Positions 46,012-54,339 of a stretch of DNA of 64,000 nt are shown here, piece after piece (within the stretch, counting starts at the first letter, position 1; each line of letters starts with the position of its first letter). Under the pieces are notes generated by a model. It was not told the origin of the DNA. It made no database searches and worked only from the letters and a program-made list of their open reading frames with translations. A program made the translations under genes and the position numbers. The stretch spans positions 186,001 to 250,000 of the forward strand of contig NZ_RJVA01000012.1 in assembly GCF_003751385.1 (NCBI RefSeq), read 5' to 3'. The DNA comes from Desulfosoma caldarium. GTDB taxonomy: Bacteria; Desulfobacterota; Syntrophobacteria; Syntrophobacterales; DSM-9756.

Positions 46012-46584
46012 GGAATCTCCTTTCTTTTATGCCCACATCGGACAGGGAACTCGTTCTTTATATCACTTTCTCGTTGACCATCTCCAGCGGCTTCGGTAGG
46101 TTGAGTCGGCTTTGTGGCCGCCTGTTCGTGAGTTCACTTGAATCCATTTTGGGCTCTGCCCTTGCCATGAAGATCGCTTATGGAGGGGACCACGGTGTGC
46201 GGTTTGGAAGAAGGCTTTGGGCACCTGAAGAGATGGCCACAAAGGCGTCTGTCATGGTGCGACGGCAAAAACGCGGTGACTGCGGGCGAAAATGGTGTGG
46301 GGCATCCGTTCTCATAAAAAAAGCGTTTTGGGCATGACTCCGTGCAGTCTGCGGTGTGGGTGGCCTGAGAAGGCCATGAGAAGGGGCCAGGGTCTTTGAT
46401 GCGGCTGGGCGGGTCGAGGATCGAGTTGACAGAGGACGCATAAAGCCCAGGAAGGCGCAGAAGCAACAAACGCCGGGCGATGAAAGGGGGGATGCGGGGA
46501 ACCACCGGTCCGAGTGTTTCATCTAAAGAGGTTGAAGGGGCTGAGATTTTCTCGGGGTGAGTCTAGGAATGTGAGGAGGAAGAG
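46012..46584. promoter_or_regulatory. 573-base divergent promoter region of manA and the FadL-type gene
   Basis: Lies between divergent genes and so should hold both promoters. A perfect hairpin TGGCCT-GAGA-AGGCCA sits near 46362-46377. Open frames on both strands here lack homology and are disregarded. The FadL-type ribosome site GTGAGGAGGAAGAG is at the right edge. Confidence 0.45.
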
Positions 46585-47943
46585 ATGCGGGCAAAGCATG
46601 GCTTATGGATTGTTGTGGCTATGGCAGCAATGGTTATCATGGCGGCCGCTCAGGTGGAAGCGGCGGGTTTTGCACTCTATGAAGGCGGCGCTCGAGCCAA
46701 CGCTCTAGGGGCCAACCTTGCAGGGAGCGCCGATGATCCGTCGGCGGTTTTTTATAATCCGGCCGGCATCACACAGTTACCCGGCGTCCAATTGATGGCG
46801 GGGGCCACGTTCATCTCGCCCATGACTGATGTCACCACGGTCAACCCTTATTCCGGGCAAAGCCACACGAAATCTGCGGAAAGCAATGTGTGGATTCCGC
46901 CCCATTTTTACGCCACGTATCAGAGTTCGGAGAATCTTTGGCTTGGCTTCGGCCTCTACTCCCGATTCGGCCTCGGCACGGAATTCGACAAAAATTGGTG
47001 GGGTCGGTACAATAGCTATAACGCCGTGATTAAGACCCTATCGTTCAATCCCAATGTGGCCGTCAAGCTCAATGACAAGGTGTCCGTCGCCGCGGGCGTT
47101 GAAGTCATGTGGTTCGATCTCACCTTGGAGCAAAAGATTGACGCCACGGCACCGTTTGTCCTGGGCGGTTTCGGATCCACTCTGGCTGCCTTGGGCTTTT
47201 CCACCAACATTAACGACCCCACCACCAGTGCTCTTGATGTGAACAGCAAACTCAAGGGCGATACCTTTGGCTACGGCTTTACCCTGGGGCTTCACATGAA
47301 ACCCACGGATTGGCTGTCCTTGGGCGTGTCCTATCACAGCAATGTCAAGCAACACTTGGACGGTGATGCCAAATTTTCCAAACCTGCGGCTCTCACGTCC
47401 GGGCCACTTGCTCCTGCTTCTGCTACATGGTTCAACAACACGGGCGCTGAGGGCAGCGTCACCCTTCCGGACATGCTCTTTTTGGGCGTGGGTCTTCGTC
47501 CCATGGAGCGGCTGCGCGTGGAGCTGGGTGCCATCTGGACGGGCTGGAGCAGTTATCGGGAACTGACCATCAACTATGACAAAGCCATATTGCCGGGCGT
47601 TGCCCGTGTCACCAAGGACAAGAACTGGAACGACGTGTGGCGCCTAAGCGTCGGAGCCGAATACCAAGTAACGGACTGGATGGATCTCAGGGCGAGCTAC
47701 ATCTTTGATGAATCCCCCATTCCCGACTCTACCGTGGACTACCTGGTGCCGGCCAACGACCGCCACCTGCTTGGGTTTGGTACCGGCTTTCGCTGGAACG
47801 CCTGGACGCTGGACCTTTCCTATACCTATCTCATGATCGAAGACCGCAAAGTGGCCCCGCGCATTGCAGACGGCGTGTACGAATCGAAGTTTGACAACGG
47901 GGATGCCCATTTGATCGGAGTTAGCGTTTCGTACAAGTTTTAG
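46585..47943 (+). CDS. FadL/OmpP1/TodX-family outer-membrane transport protein
   Basis: A 452-residue outer-membrane beta-barrel for hydrophobic substrates such as long-chain fatty acids or aromatics. The signal peptide has a hydrophobic core (LWIVVAMAAMVIMAAAQVEA). The mature N-terminus GFALYEGGARANALGANLAG and ADDPSAVFYNPAGITQLPG are the FadL hatch signature. Amphipathic strands follow and the protein ends in an aromatic (VSVSYKF), as barrel proteins do. It logically supplies the CoA ligases of the window. Confidence 0.93.
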   Translation: MRAKHGLWIVVAMAAMVIMAAAQVEAAGFALYEGGARANALGANLAGSADDPSAVFYNPAGITQLPGVQLMAGATFISPMTDVTTVNPYSGQSHTKSAESNVWIPPHFYATYQSSENLWLGFGLYSRFGLGTEFDKNWWGRYNSYNAVIKTLSFNPNVAVKLNDKVSVAAGVEVMWFDLTLEQKIDATAPFVLGGFGSTLAALGFSTNINDPTTSALDVNSKLKGDTFGYGFTLGLHMKPTDWLSLGVSYHSNVKQHLDGDAKFSKPAALTSGPLAPASATWFNNTGAEGSVTLPDMLFLGVGLRPMERLRVELGAIWTGWSSYRELTINYDKAILPGVARVTKDKNWNDVWRLSVGAEYQVTDWMDLRASYIFDESPIPDSTVDYLVPANDRHLLGFGTGFRWNAWTLDLSYTYLMIEDRKVAPRIADGVYESKFDNGDAHLIGVSVSYKF

Positions 47944-47968
47944 AAAGCACCAAACGCATGAGCTTCCC

Positions 47969-48013
47969 GGAGCGCCGCGAGCCGCGAAACCCAGTGGCGC
48001 CGTGCGGCGCTCC
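47969..48013 (+). terminator. Strong inverted repeat between the FadL and hydrolase genes
   Basis: GGAGCGCCGC at 47969-47978 is exactly complementary to GCGGCGCTCC at 48004-48013 with a 25-base GC-rich loop. No uridine run follows, so it may be an attenuator or mRNA-stability hairpin instead of a classical terminator. Confidence 0.45.
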
Positions 48014-48039
48014 ACCAACCGCTCATTTCAGGAGAAGCC

Positions 48040-48609
48040 ATGAGTGAAAACATCCATGCCCGATTCGTTCGTCCCGAAGAGAGCCTTTTGTTTCTGGTGG
48101 ATTTGCAAAAAGTTATGTTGGATCTTTGTGTTCACAAAGACGAAGTGGTTCGCCATGTGATGGCCCTGCTGGACATGGCCGCCGTGCTCCATGTTCCCGT
48201 ACTCTTTTCCCAGCACAATGCCGAAAAGCTTGGGCCTTTCCTTCCGGAGCTCACTGCCAAGGTGGCCGACCCCGTGATCCTGGACAAGGTGGAATTCAGC
48301 TGTTTTGAAAACGACGCCATCGCTCGAGCGGTTTCCGCATCGGGCCGCAACACTTTGATTCTAGCCGGCATCGAAACCCATGTGTGCATCTTTCACACGG
48401 GGGCCCATGCCGTGCGCCTGGGCTATACGGTGCACGTGGTCAGTGACGCCGTCACCAGCCGCAGCGAGCACAACCGCTCCATCGGCCTGCAGCGCTTGGA
48501 CCGTGCAGGAGCCGTGATCACGAGCACAGAAATGGTCACCTTTGAATGGCTGAACCGAGCGGGAACCCCTCAGTTTCGGCAGGCTCTGCCTATTTTAAAG
48601 AAGTTCTGA
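48040..48609 (+). CDS. Isochorismatase-family cysteine hydrolase
   Basis: A 189-residue hydrolase of the YcaC/isochorismatase-like superfamily. The catalytic triad can be placed: Asp in LFLVDLQKVML (near residue 14), Lys in VILDKVEFSCF (near 84) and Cys in AGIETHVCIFHTGAHAV (near 113). ETHVC with the preceding cis-peptide region is diagnostic. Substrate is unknown. It follows the FadL-type gene across a large hairpin and converges on the NtrC-type regulator. Confidence 0.88.
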   Translation: MSENIHARFVRPEESLLFLVDLQKVMLDLCVHKDEVVRHVMALLDMAAVLHVPVLFSQHNAEKLGPFLPELTAKVADPVILDKVEFSCFENDAIARAVSASGRNTLILAGIETHVCIFHTGAHAVRLGYTVHVVSDAVTSRSEHNRSIGLQRLDRAGAVITSTEMVTFEWLNRAGTPQFRQALPILKKF

Positions 48610-48664
48610 ATGCCGGGTTGCGTTGGAAGGAATCCGAGGCGGAGACCCTAGCTCGAGTGTGGGC

Positions 48665-50059
48665 TCAGACGCGGATTTCCAGCTGTTTTTTCTTGAGCTT
48701 TTCAATGAGGGTCGTGCGGTTCAGACCCAATAGCTTAGCCGCTTGGTTCTTGACGCCGCCGGCTTTTTTCAGAGCATCCAAGATCAGCTTATTTTCCAAA
48801 TCTTCCAAAACTTGCTTCAAGTCGATGCCCTCCTCGCCGATTTCAATGGACGGGGTCTCCGGTTTCGGCGCAACCTTGCGCAGGCGATCTGGCAAATCCT
48901 TCACTTGAATGATGTCCCCTTCCGTCAGGATTACCAGTCGTTCAATAAGGTTTTCCAATTCTCGCACGTTTCCCGGCCATTCGTAGGATTCCATGCAGGC
49001 GAGGGCATCTTTGGCCATTCTTTTCAAGGCGAGACCCTTTTTCTGGCAATGAAGCCGAAGGAAATGCTGCACCAGGATGGGAATATCTCCTTCGCGCTGG
49101 CGCAGAGGCGGCACGTGAATGGGAATGACGTTCAGTCGAAAGTACAGGTCTTCTCGAAAGGTCCCGTTCTTGACGGCATCCTCCAAATCCTTGTTGGTGG
49201 CGGCAATGATGCGCACATCCACCTCGATGGTTCTGGATCCTCCGACTCTCTCGAACTTGCGCTCCTGCAAAAACCTCAGCAACTTTACCTGTAGCTTGGG
49301 GCTCATATCCCCGATTTCATCCAAAAACACCGTGCCCTGATGGGCCAGCTCAAACCGCCCTTTTCGATCCCTCAACGCTCCTGTAAACGCCCCCTTTTCA
49401 TGGCCGAAGAGTTCGCTTTCCAAGAGTTCTTCCGGTATTGCCCCGCAGTTGATAGGCACCAAGGGCTTGTCGCGCCGTTCACTGTTGTAATGAACGGCGT
49501 TGGCGATGAGTTCCTTGCCTGTGCCGCTCTCTCCTGTGATGAGCACCGTGGTGTCGGTTCGCGCGACCCGCTCGATGATGCGATAGATGGATTGCATGGC
49601 CGAACTTTGGCCGATAATCTTGTCAAAGCCGTATCGAGCCTGCAGTTGGGATTTCAGAAGGTCGTTTTCCGACCTCAGCGCGAGGAATTCTCTCGCGCGT
49701 TCCAAAACCACGAGGATTTCATCGAGCTTGGCGGGTTTGGTGAGATAGTCAAAAGCGCCGCGCTTCATGGCTTCGACGGCGGTTTGGATGGTGGCATAGC
49801 CGGTCAGAACGATGACGGCCGTCTCGGGAAAGTTTTCGGCAAAATGCGCCAGCACTTGCAGGCCGTCCATGCCGGGCATGACCAGATCGGTGAGCACGAT
49901 GTCGTAGGTGCGTTGCGATGCTTTTCGGACGGCTTCCGCACCGCTGGATGCCATGTCCACGCGGTAGCCTTCTTCTTGGAGTCCTTCCACAATCAACTGA
50001 AGAGTTTCCGGAGTGTCATCCACCACGAGAATATCGCTCAGAGGTGCCCGTGCCTCCAT
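48665..50059 (-). CDS. Sigma-54-dependent NtrC-type response regulator
   Basis: A 464-residue regulator. The receiver domain has [18 protein letters not shown] and the phospho-acceptor Asp in [12 protein letters not shown] (near residue 56). The AAA+ domain has Walker A GESGTGKE, the sigma-54 contact loop GAFTGA, and Walker [13 protein letters not shown]. The C-terminal Fis-type HTH is [23 protein letters not shown] at 50059 (MEARAPLSD) directly precedes the receiver; upstream in-frame sequence is not protein-like. No cognate histidine kinase is in the window. Its target promoters are unknown. Confidence 0.93.
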   Translation of the reverse strand: MEARAPLSDILVVDDTPETLQLIVEGLQEEGYRVDMASSGAEAVRKASQRTYDIVLTDLVMPGMDGLQVLAHFAENFPETAVIVLTGYATIQTAVEAMKRGAFDYLTKPAKLDEILVVLERAREFLALRSENDLLKSQLQARYGFDKIIGQSSAMQSIYRIIERVARTDTTVLITGESGTGKELIANAVHYNSERRDKPLVPINCGAIPEELLESELFGHEKGAFTGALRDRKGRFELAHQGTVFLDEIGDMSPKLQVKLLRFLQERKFERVGGSRTIEVDVRIIAATNKDLEDAVKNGTFREDLYFRLNVIPIHVPPLRQREGDIPILVQHFLRLHCQKKGLALKRMAKDALACMESYEWPGNVRELENLIERLVILTEGDIIQVKDLPDRLRKVAPKPETPSIEIGEEGIDLKQVLEDLENKLILDALKKAGGVKNQAAKLLGLNRTTLIEKLKKKQLEIRV

Positions 50060-50723
50060 CCGCCGCTCCCTGCCCCCAAGGGCTGTGCTGGGTTGTCGCA
50101 AGACCGCTCTTGGCAGTGTAAGGAATTTTGCGTGGTAGTCAAGAGTTTGACGAGCCACGGGTCGCATCCATGGAAGGTTGTCGCGATAATGCGGCGTTCT
50201 CTGGTAAAAGGGGGTTGCGATGCCAGTGGTTAAATTTTTTCGCCGGCGTTGTGAGCCGGCCTTTTTTTCGGTGTTGTCATGGACACAACAAGACCAGTTG
50301 ACCAAATAAGGGGCCACAGCCTTCATCACAACGATCTGGCCGACATCTGTCAGGTCATCGGCGATCATTGAGATCAAGGCGGACGGCGATCTCGCGGATC
50401 CTTTGTGGGTGCTGGCCGTGCCAGCAACCAAACGGCCGGCTGAAGGACATGGCCTGCCGAAGCCAGCCGATTGTCTGGTGGCCCGCCTCGGCTGACGCTC
50501 CGCCGCCTGGAAAGTGGCCGCCAGCGATCGGGTAATCGCCTGAAGCCAGGAGCAGCGGGATTTGAGTTATTTCTTGGTGCTAACGTCCAGCATAACCGGC
50601 TGGCAATAAAATGAAGCGGCATTGCCAGTTCGAGTTGATGCGGTTGTTATTCATTCTTCGTTTAAAACTCAACAATCAAGTCCAACGTCAGGCTGACGTA
50701 TTTGTGTTTTATATATTTATTTT
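50060..50723. other. 664-base intergenic region upstream of the response regulator
   Basis: No supported protein gene. Contains a + strand intrinsic terminator (annotated separately) with no obvious + strand gene before it, and AT content rises toward 50600-50720, the edge of the accessory patch. Confidence 0.5.
50242..50268 (+). terminator. Rho-independent terminator
   Basis: GCCGGC-GTTGTGA-GCCGGC followed by CTTTTTTTC on the + strand. The stem is fully paired and the T-run is strong. No + strand gene precedes it within 1.6 kb, so it may end a small RNA or read-through of convergent transcripts. Confidence 0.65.
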
Positions 50724-51266
50724 TCAATCCAGTTCTATAGACATCTTTCTAAGAATTTTTTTTAATCTAGGTATCCCTTGGGTGTTAAGAACTATATTAA
50801 GAGCACGGTATTGATCAATGTAAGTATAGTCTTGCTCTGGCAATAAGTCAGGTTTATCTCTTTTTAACTCATATTCATATATGCCAGCAAAAAAGACCGT
50901 ACCGTTGGAAACTTTTTCTTGAAGCGGGATAAGTAATCTTGTGTAATACAAAGGCTTAGGGATATCGGTACGATGAACGATGGAATAAATAACCTCTATT
51001 GCCAACTTTTTCTTTATCCGTGATATCAGGTCCTTATGAACGACCACCTTATAACCACTATCGGCTTTTAGGAAAACCTCTTCACATTCTAGCAGAAGTT
51101 CCTGAAAAAAAGGGTCTTGATGGTCTACGACATTTTGCCTACCTTCTTGGTAGAGAATAATCTGAACTTCATTGAATTTTGATGGTTTTTCTTCTGCCAT
51201 TAGCTGTTCTGCTACATTGAAGAATGGCAAAATAATTGTCAACACATATATACCTATGTTAATCAT
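50724..51266 (-). CDS. Small exported protein of unknown function, AT-rich
   Basis: A 180-residue protein I do not recognise. The ATG at 51266 is set by a GGAGG site seven bases upstream. The first about 22 residues (MINIGIYVLTIILPFFNVAE) look like a signal peptide or membrane anchor. The mature part is charged and rich in isoleucine and lysine, with codon and base usage clearly more AT-rich than the rest of the window, a sign of transfer. It lies next to the decayed secreted-protein fragment. No cysteines or catalytic motif stand out. Confidence 0.6.
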   Translation of the reverse strand: MINIGIYVLTIILPFFNVAEQLMAEEKPSKFNEVQIILYQEGRQNVVDHQDPFFQELLLECEEVFLKADSGYKVVVHKDLISRIKKKLAIEVIYSIVHRTDIPKPLYYTRLLIPLQEKVSNGTVFFAGIYEYELKRDKPDLLPEQDYTYIDQYRALNIVLNTQGIPRLKKILRKMSIELD

Positions 51267-51364
51267 ATTTGCAGCCTCCATAAGATAGGGAATATGGTTT
51301 TGCCATCTTCCCTCGAGCATTTTCAGCTAAGGCCGGGTTATTGTGATTTCGTCAAGAAGATTAA

Positions 51365-51995
51365 CTCAATCGAAGATGCTATCCCCAACACCACCTGCCG
51401 AGAATCTTAAAGTTACTGGTTTATTCTGATTAGCTGCAGCGATACCATAGATGTCTTTAGACTGCAGTTGCCAGCCAGTACTCCATACGGTACAGTCGTT
51501 ACCGCCAGTCCCATAACCTACCCCGTCAGGAAATGGAATACATTCAGGCCACCTCTGATCAAAATAGAGAGATGTAGGAAAGACTGCTCCACGTAGAGCA
51601 TCAATTCTACGGTAAAAACAGGGTTTGGACTCTTGTATTTACAATGACATCCACGCGAGCTATCCTGATAGATGAACCACACCATTCTATAAATGCTTAT
51701 GGGTTAAAATTCCAGCAAAATTCTAACTGCTGGGCATCCGGTGGTAGGCAGACCTTTTGCTCAATAGAGCCAGAACTTACTGTGTAACCAAGCCCGGTTG
51801 AGATAAGCCCTAGATATGAACCTTCTACAGGGTTGAATTGTCCAAGTTGGACAAGTACTCGGCCATCACCAGAAGCTTTCCCCGCACCCGGATTGCCTTC
51901 CTCGAAACCACCGTTTTCTAGGTAAGCAGATGGCTTTTCAAGAGCTGTTGAACCGCCCAGTTCAAAATATGGAGGTCTCCCGCCATCATCCTGTC
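51365..51995 (-). pseudogene. Fragment of a secreted beta-sandwich ('choice-of-anchor'-like) protein
   Basis: On the minus strand a clean stretch reads ENGGFEEGNPGAGKASGDGR, then LGQFNPVEGSYLGLISTGLG and SSGSIEQKVCLPPDAQQLEF followed by CWNFN. This resembles lectin-like beta-sandwich domains of cell-surface proteins (SIEQxFxVPxDATxLxFxxNF). The next family-like piece (FIEWCGSxYQD) is in a shifted frame, several stops follow, and the terminal VGDSIFD block ends in a stop. No start or signal peptide is left. Confidence 0.6.
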
Positions 51996-52201
51996 TCGAA
52001 ATAAATGCCTCCTCCTATGTTTGTAATTGTGAGTACCTCTAAAAATAAAAACCTGTGTAAAAAGTCAACACCAACACTCCGCGCAAGTTCAGGATTATAG
52101 TCGCCCCGCACTGAACTGGACCGATCATAAGCCGTCGTTTTGGTCAGCAAAAGGAGATGTGTGATGGAAGAGTGGTTAAACCAATTTGAAGCCAAACGTG
52201 G

Positions 52202-52492
52202 ATGGCGAATCGTCAAAGCGGAAGCGTGCCGGAAATTCTCGAAGGCCACACAACCATCCTGGACATGGCACGGGAGCACGATGTCCTAGAAGGCGAGATC
52301 CAGCAATGGATCGATACCTTCATTGCCTTCGGGACGCCGGCTCTCAAGGTCAATCCGAAATCCGTGGAAGCGGTCTACCAGAAGGAGCTGAAGCGGCACC
52401 GTGAAAAGATTGGTGAACTGGTGCTTCAGATCGAGGTTTTAAAAAAAGCCGAGGCTATTCTCAGCGAGGAAGAGAGCTCGTTTTACGATTGA
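52202..52492 (+). CDS. IS3-like transposase orfA (helix-turn-helix subunit)
   Basis: A 96-residue protein: an HTH-type segment VPEILEGHTTILDMAREHDV, then EGEIQQWIDTFIAFGTPALK typical of this IS3 subgroup, and a C-terminal coiled coil (HREKIGELVLQIEVLKKAEA) for dimerisation. It overlaps orfB by four bases. Without an intact orfB it cannot transpose. Confidence 0.75.
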   Translation: MANRQSGSVPEILEGHTTILDMAREHDVLEGEIQQWIDTFIAFGTPALKVNPKSVEAVYQKELKRHREKIGELVLQIEVLKKAEAILSEEESSFYD

Positions 52493-53003
52493 GAACGGAG
52501 CTAGAAGCCCAGGGGCATAAAGTGAGGTTGGGTAAGGTTGCCGACCGGCTAGGTCTTTGTTGGTCGACGCTTCTCTGCAAGCCTCGAAGGCGCAAGCCCG
52601 CGGGGTTGATCGGCAGGCGGAACAAGCCACTTATCAGCTTATTCGGTGTTATCCACATTATGGCTATCGAAGGATCACTGTGATGCTTCGCTGGCATATG
52701 GGCCTGATTGTCAACAAGAACAAGGCCCATCGAAGAATCACACCGCGCAATGGTTGGACCTTGTCTCAACGCCATCGAGGCATGCGGCCTCGTGTTCAAA
52801 AGAAAGCCTCGGTGGATGAAGGACCCCATGAGCGTTGGGCAACGGATATGACCCACTTTTTCTGCTTGAATTCCGGGTGGTGTCATGTGCTTGCGGTGAT
52901 CGACTGTTGGAACCGGGAGATTGTGGGCTATCGTATCAGCCGGCGACAAAACGCCAAGGTGGCGAAAAGGGGCTTTGGAGAATGCGCTCATTTGCCACCT
53001 TAA
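52489..53003 (+). pseudogene. IS3-like transposase orfB, frameshifted and truncated
   Basis: Starts as RTELEAQGHKVRLGKVADRL in one frame, then moves to another near 52560-52670 (QLIRCYPHYGYRRITVMLRW). The integrase core keeps the first Asp in WATDMTHFFC and the second in LAVIDCWNREIVGYRIS, then ends at ECAHLPP before the catalytic glutamate. At least one frameshift and a 3' truncation. Confidence 0.8.
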
Positions 53004-53105
53004 CAGAATAAAGCCACCTCCCGGGGGCTGCCCTGAGGAGTGACAACGGGCTCGTCTTCACATCCAAACGTTATCTCGAGCTGGCGCGTGCTTAGAGTCT
53101 GCGCC

Positions 53106-53296
53106 GTCTTGATTCTTGGGGGTCATGACGCCGCCGAACGGCCGGATTTCCTGGCAATCGGCACGGATGCCTAGCGTAGGGGCAGCCCCCCGTACCTGCC
53201 CTTATGGCCTCGTTGCTCTTGATCCGGACAGACAAGCCGTGAACACCGCGCACACCATAGCGCAAATTTTGGTCTTGATTCCTAGGGTCATGACAA
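53106..53296. repeat. Dispersed repeat module, copy 2
   Basis: GTCTTGATTC..GGGTCATGAC occurs at both edges (53106-53129 and 53271-53294). Between them GAACGGCCGGATTTCCTGGC and CGTAGGGGCAG..GATCCGGACAG match the module at 44547-44745. It separates the IS remnant from the BREX operon. Confidence 0.75.
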
Positions 53297-53526
53297 AAGG
53301 TTACATTGCGCCGCGCCCTTGGCAGAAAAAGTATAACTGACAGAAGTGGAAAATGCACGAAGTGCCAGAGGTGGGCGATGGCCGGGATATGGGACTTTGA
53401 AGAAAATGCCATGCATGCGTACTTAGGCATCTTTATATGAAGGTTCAGACGACACATTAATAGGACATCCGGTTTTCACCGGTAAAACCTTTTTCTGTCG
53501 TCATGGCGCACGTAAGTTCTCGTCTG
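53297..53526. other. Gap downstream of the BREX operon, no gene
   Basis: About 230 bases between the repeat module and the brxA stop. I see no reading frame, hairpin-plus-T-run or RNA gene. Confidence 0.4.
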
Positions 53527-54288
53527 TTACCGCAGCATGACAAGGTCGTCATCCAGCCCGTGGCGGAAAATGTCGAGCCGGGTGGAAGCGGCTTCTATGA
53601 TTTCAGCTTGTACCGGCTTAATCCGAAACGGGAAGAGGCTCGGGCTGTCGATCAATTCTCGCAATGGGGCCGCGCCATTGGGTCGGGCGTGAAGGGATGC
53701 TTCGGCCAGCCAGGCAACCAGTCGAAAATCATCAATGGCAATAGTCGTCCCGGCGGCGTAGACCCCTTTTGTCCCAGTCTTCTGAAGCACGCCCCAGTCT
53801 AGGTACGAACGGAGCACACGGCGGGTTGCTCGGAAAACGGTCTCCCGCTCGCCGTATTGTTCGCGGACCCGGCGCTGGACCTGTGCCGCCGCAGCAAAAC
53901 CCTGCAGTCTCAGGAGACGGCCGGTCTGGGTGGCTACACTCGACCAGAACGGATAGACGGCCATGACGAGCCCCCAGTGGAGCGCGACGCTTAGCTGATG
54001 AGGGCTAAGCGATGAGCACTGAGTGGATAGAAATGCAAGGCCATCGTCACGTAAGGGAATGATTTCATCTGGAGGCGATACCCAAACCCTGCGCAAAATA
54101 CTGATAACCTTATTTCGATTGCATCCTTTTGCATTGCCCCCAACAGACACCTTGTCCTTCAGCAGCTCTTGCAAGGCTTCGTTGATCGCAGCCTTGTCAT
54201 GACCCGCAAAGACGAGATTGGCCGTCTGCTCAAACCATTCAAGTCGCACCCGCTGACTGAATCCGATCACCTCTCTTCTGTCTATCAT
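53527..54288 (-). CDS. brxA: BREX-3 BrxA-like protein
   Basis: A 253-residue protein at the distal end of the BREX operon, the position of brxA in type 3 systems. Recognisable features are a helical N-terminus, then LHWGLVMAVYPFWSSVATQT and QVQRRVREQYGERETVFRAT, RRVLRSYLDWGVLQ, resembling the winged-helix DNA-binding BrxA/DUF1819 type. The family assignment leans on gene order. An internal heptamer array (53996-54023) encodes the low-complexity LSTQCSSLSPHQ segment. It begins 31 bases after pglZ. Confidence 0.65.
   Translation of the reverse strand: MIDRREVIGFSQRVRLEWFEQTANLVFAGHDKAAINEALQELLKDKVSVGGNAKGCNRNKVISILRRVWVSPPDEIIPLRDDGLAFLSTQCSSLSPHQLSVALHWGLVMAVYPFWSSVATQTGRLLRLQGFAAAAQVQRRVREQYGERETVFRATRRVLRSYLDWGVLQKTGTKGVYAAGTTIAIDDFRLVAWLAEASLHARPNGAAPLRELIDSPSLFPFRIKPVQAEIIEAASTRLDIFRHGLDDDLVMLR
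53996..54030. repeat. BREX heptamer array, in brxA
   Basis: Units TGATGAG, GGCTAAG, CGATGAG, CACTGAG in phase. Confidence 0.6.
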
Positions 54289-54304
54289 GCACTATCTCTC
54301 ACCC

Positions 54305-54339
54305 GTGAGTCCTCACCGTTCAACACTCAGTCCTCCTCT
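54305..54339. repeat. BREX heptamer array, pglZ-brxA junction
   Basis: Units GTGAGTC, CTCACCG, TTCAACA, CTCAGTC, CTCCTCT. Covers the pglZ stop codon. Confidence 0.7.

Larger units (their letters stand above)
52118..53095 (+). mobile_element. IS3-family-like insertion element, degenerate
   Basis: Contains an orfA (52202-52492) and a frame-broken orfB (52489-53003) in the IS3 arrangement with a 4-base overlap. The 3' half of the DDE domain is lost, so it is immobile. Left-end sequence is shared with the remnant at 44274. Exact terminal inverted repeats could not be assigned. Confidence 0.75.

Noticed and set aside
45981-46337. 118-aa + strand frame before the FadL-type gene
   Set aside because: Overlaps the manA start region on the opposite strand, has no ribosome site, and shows no protein family features.
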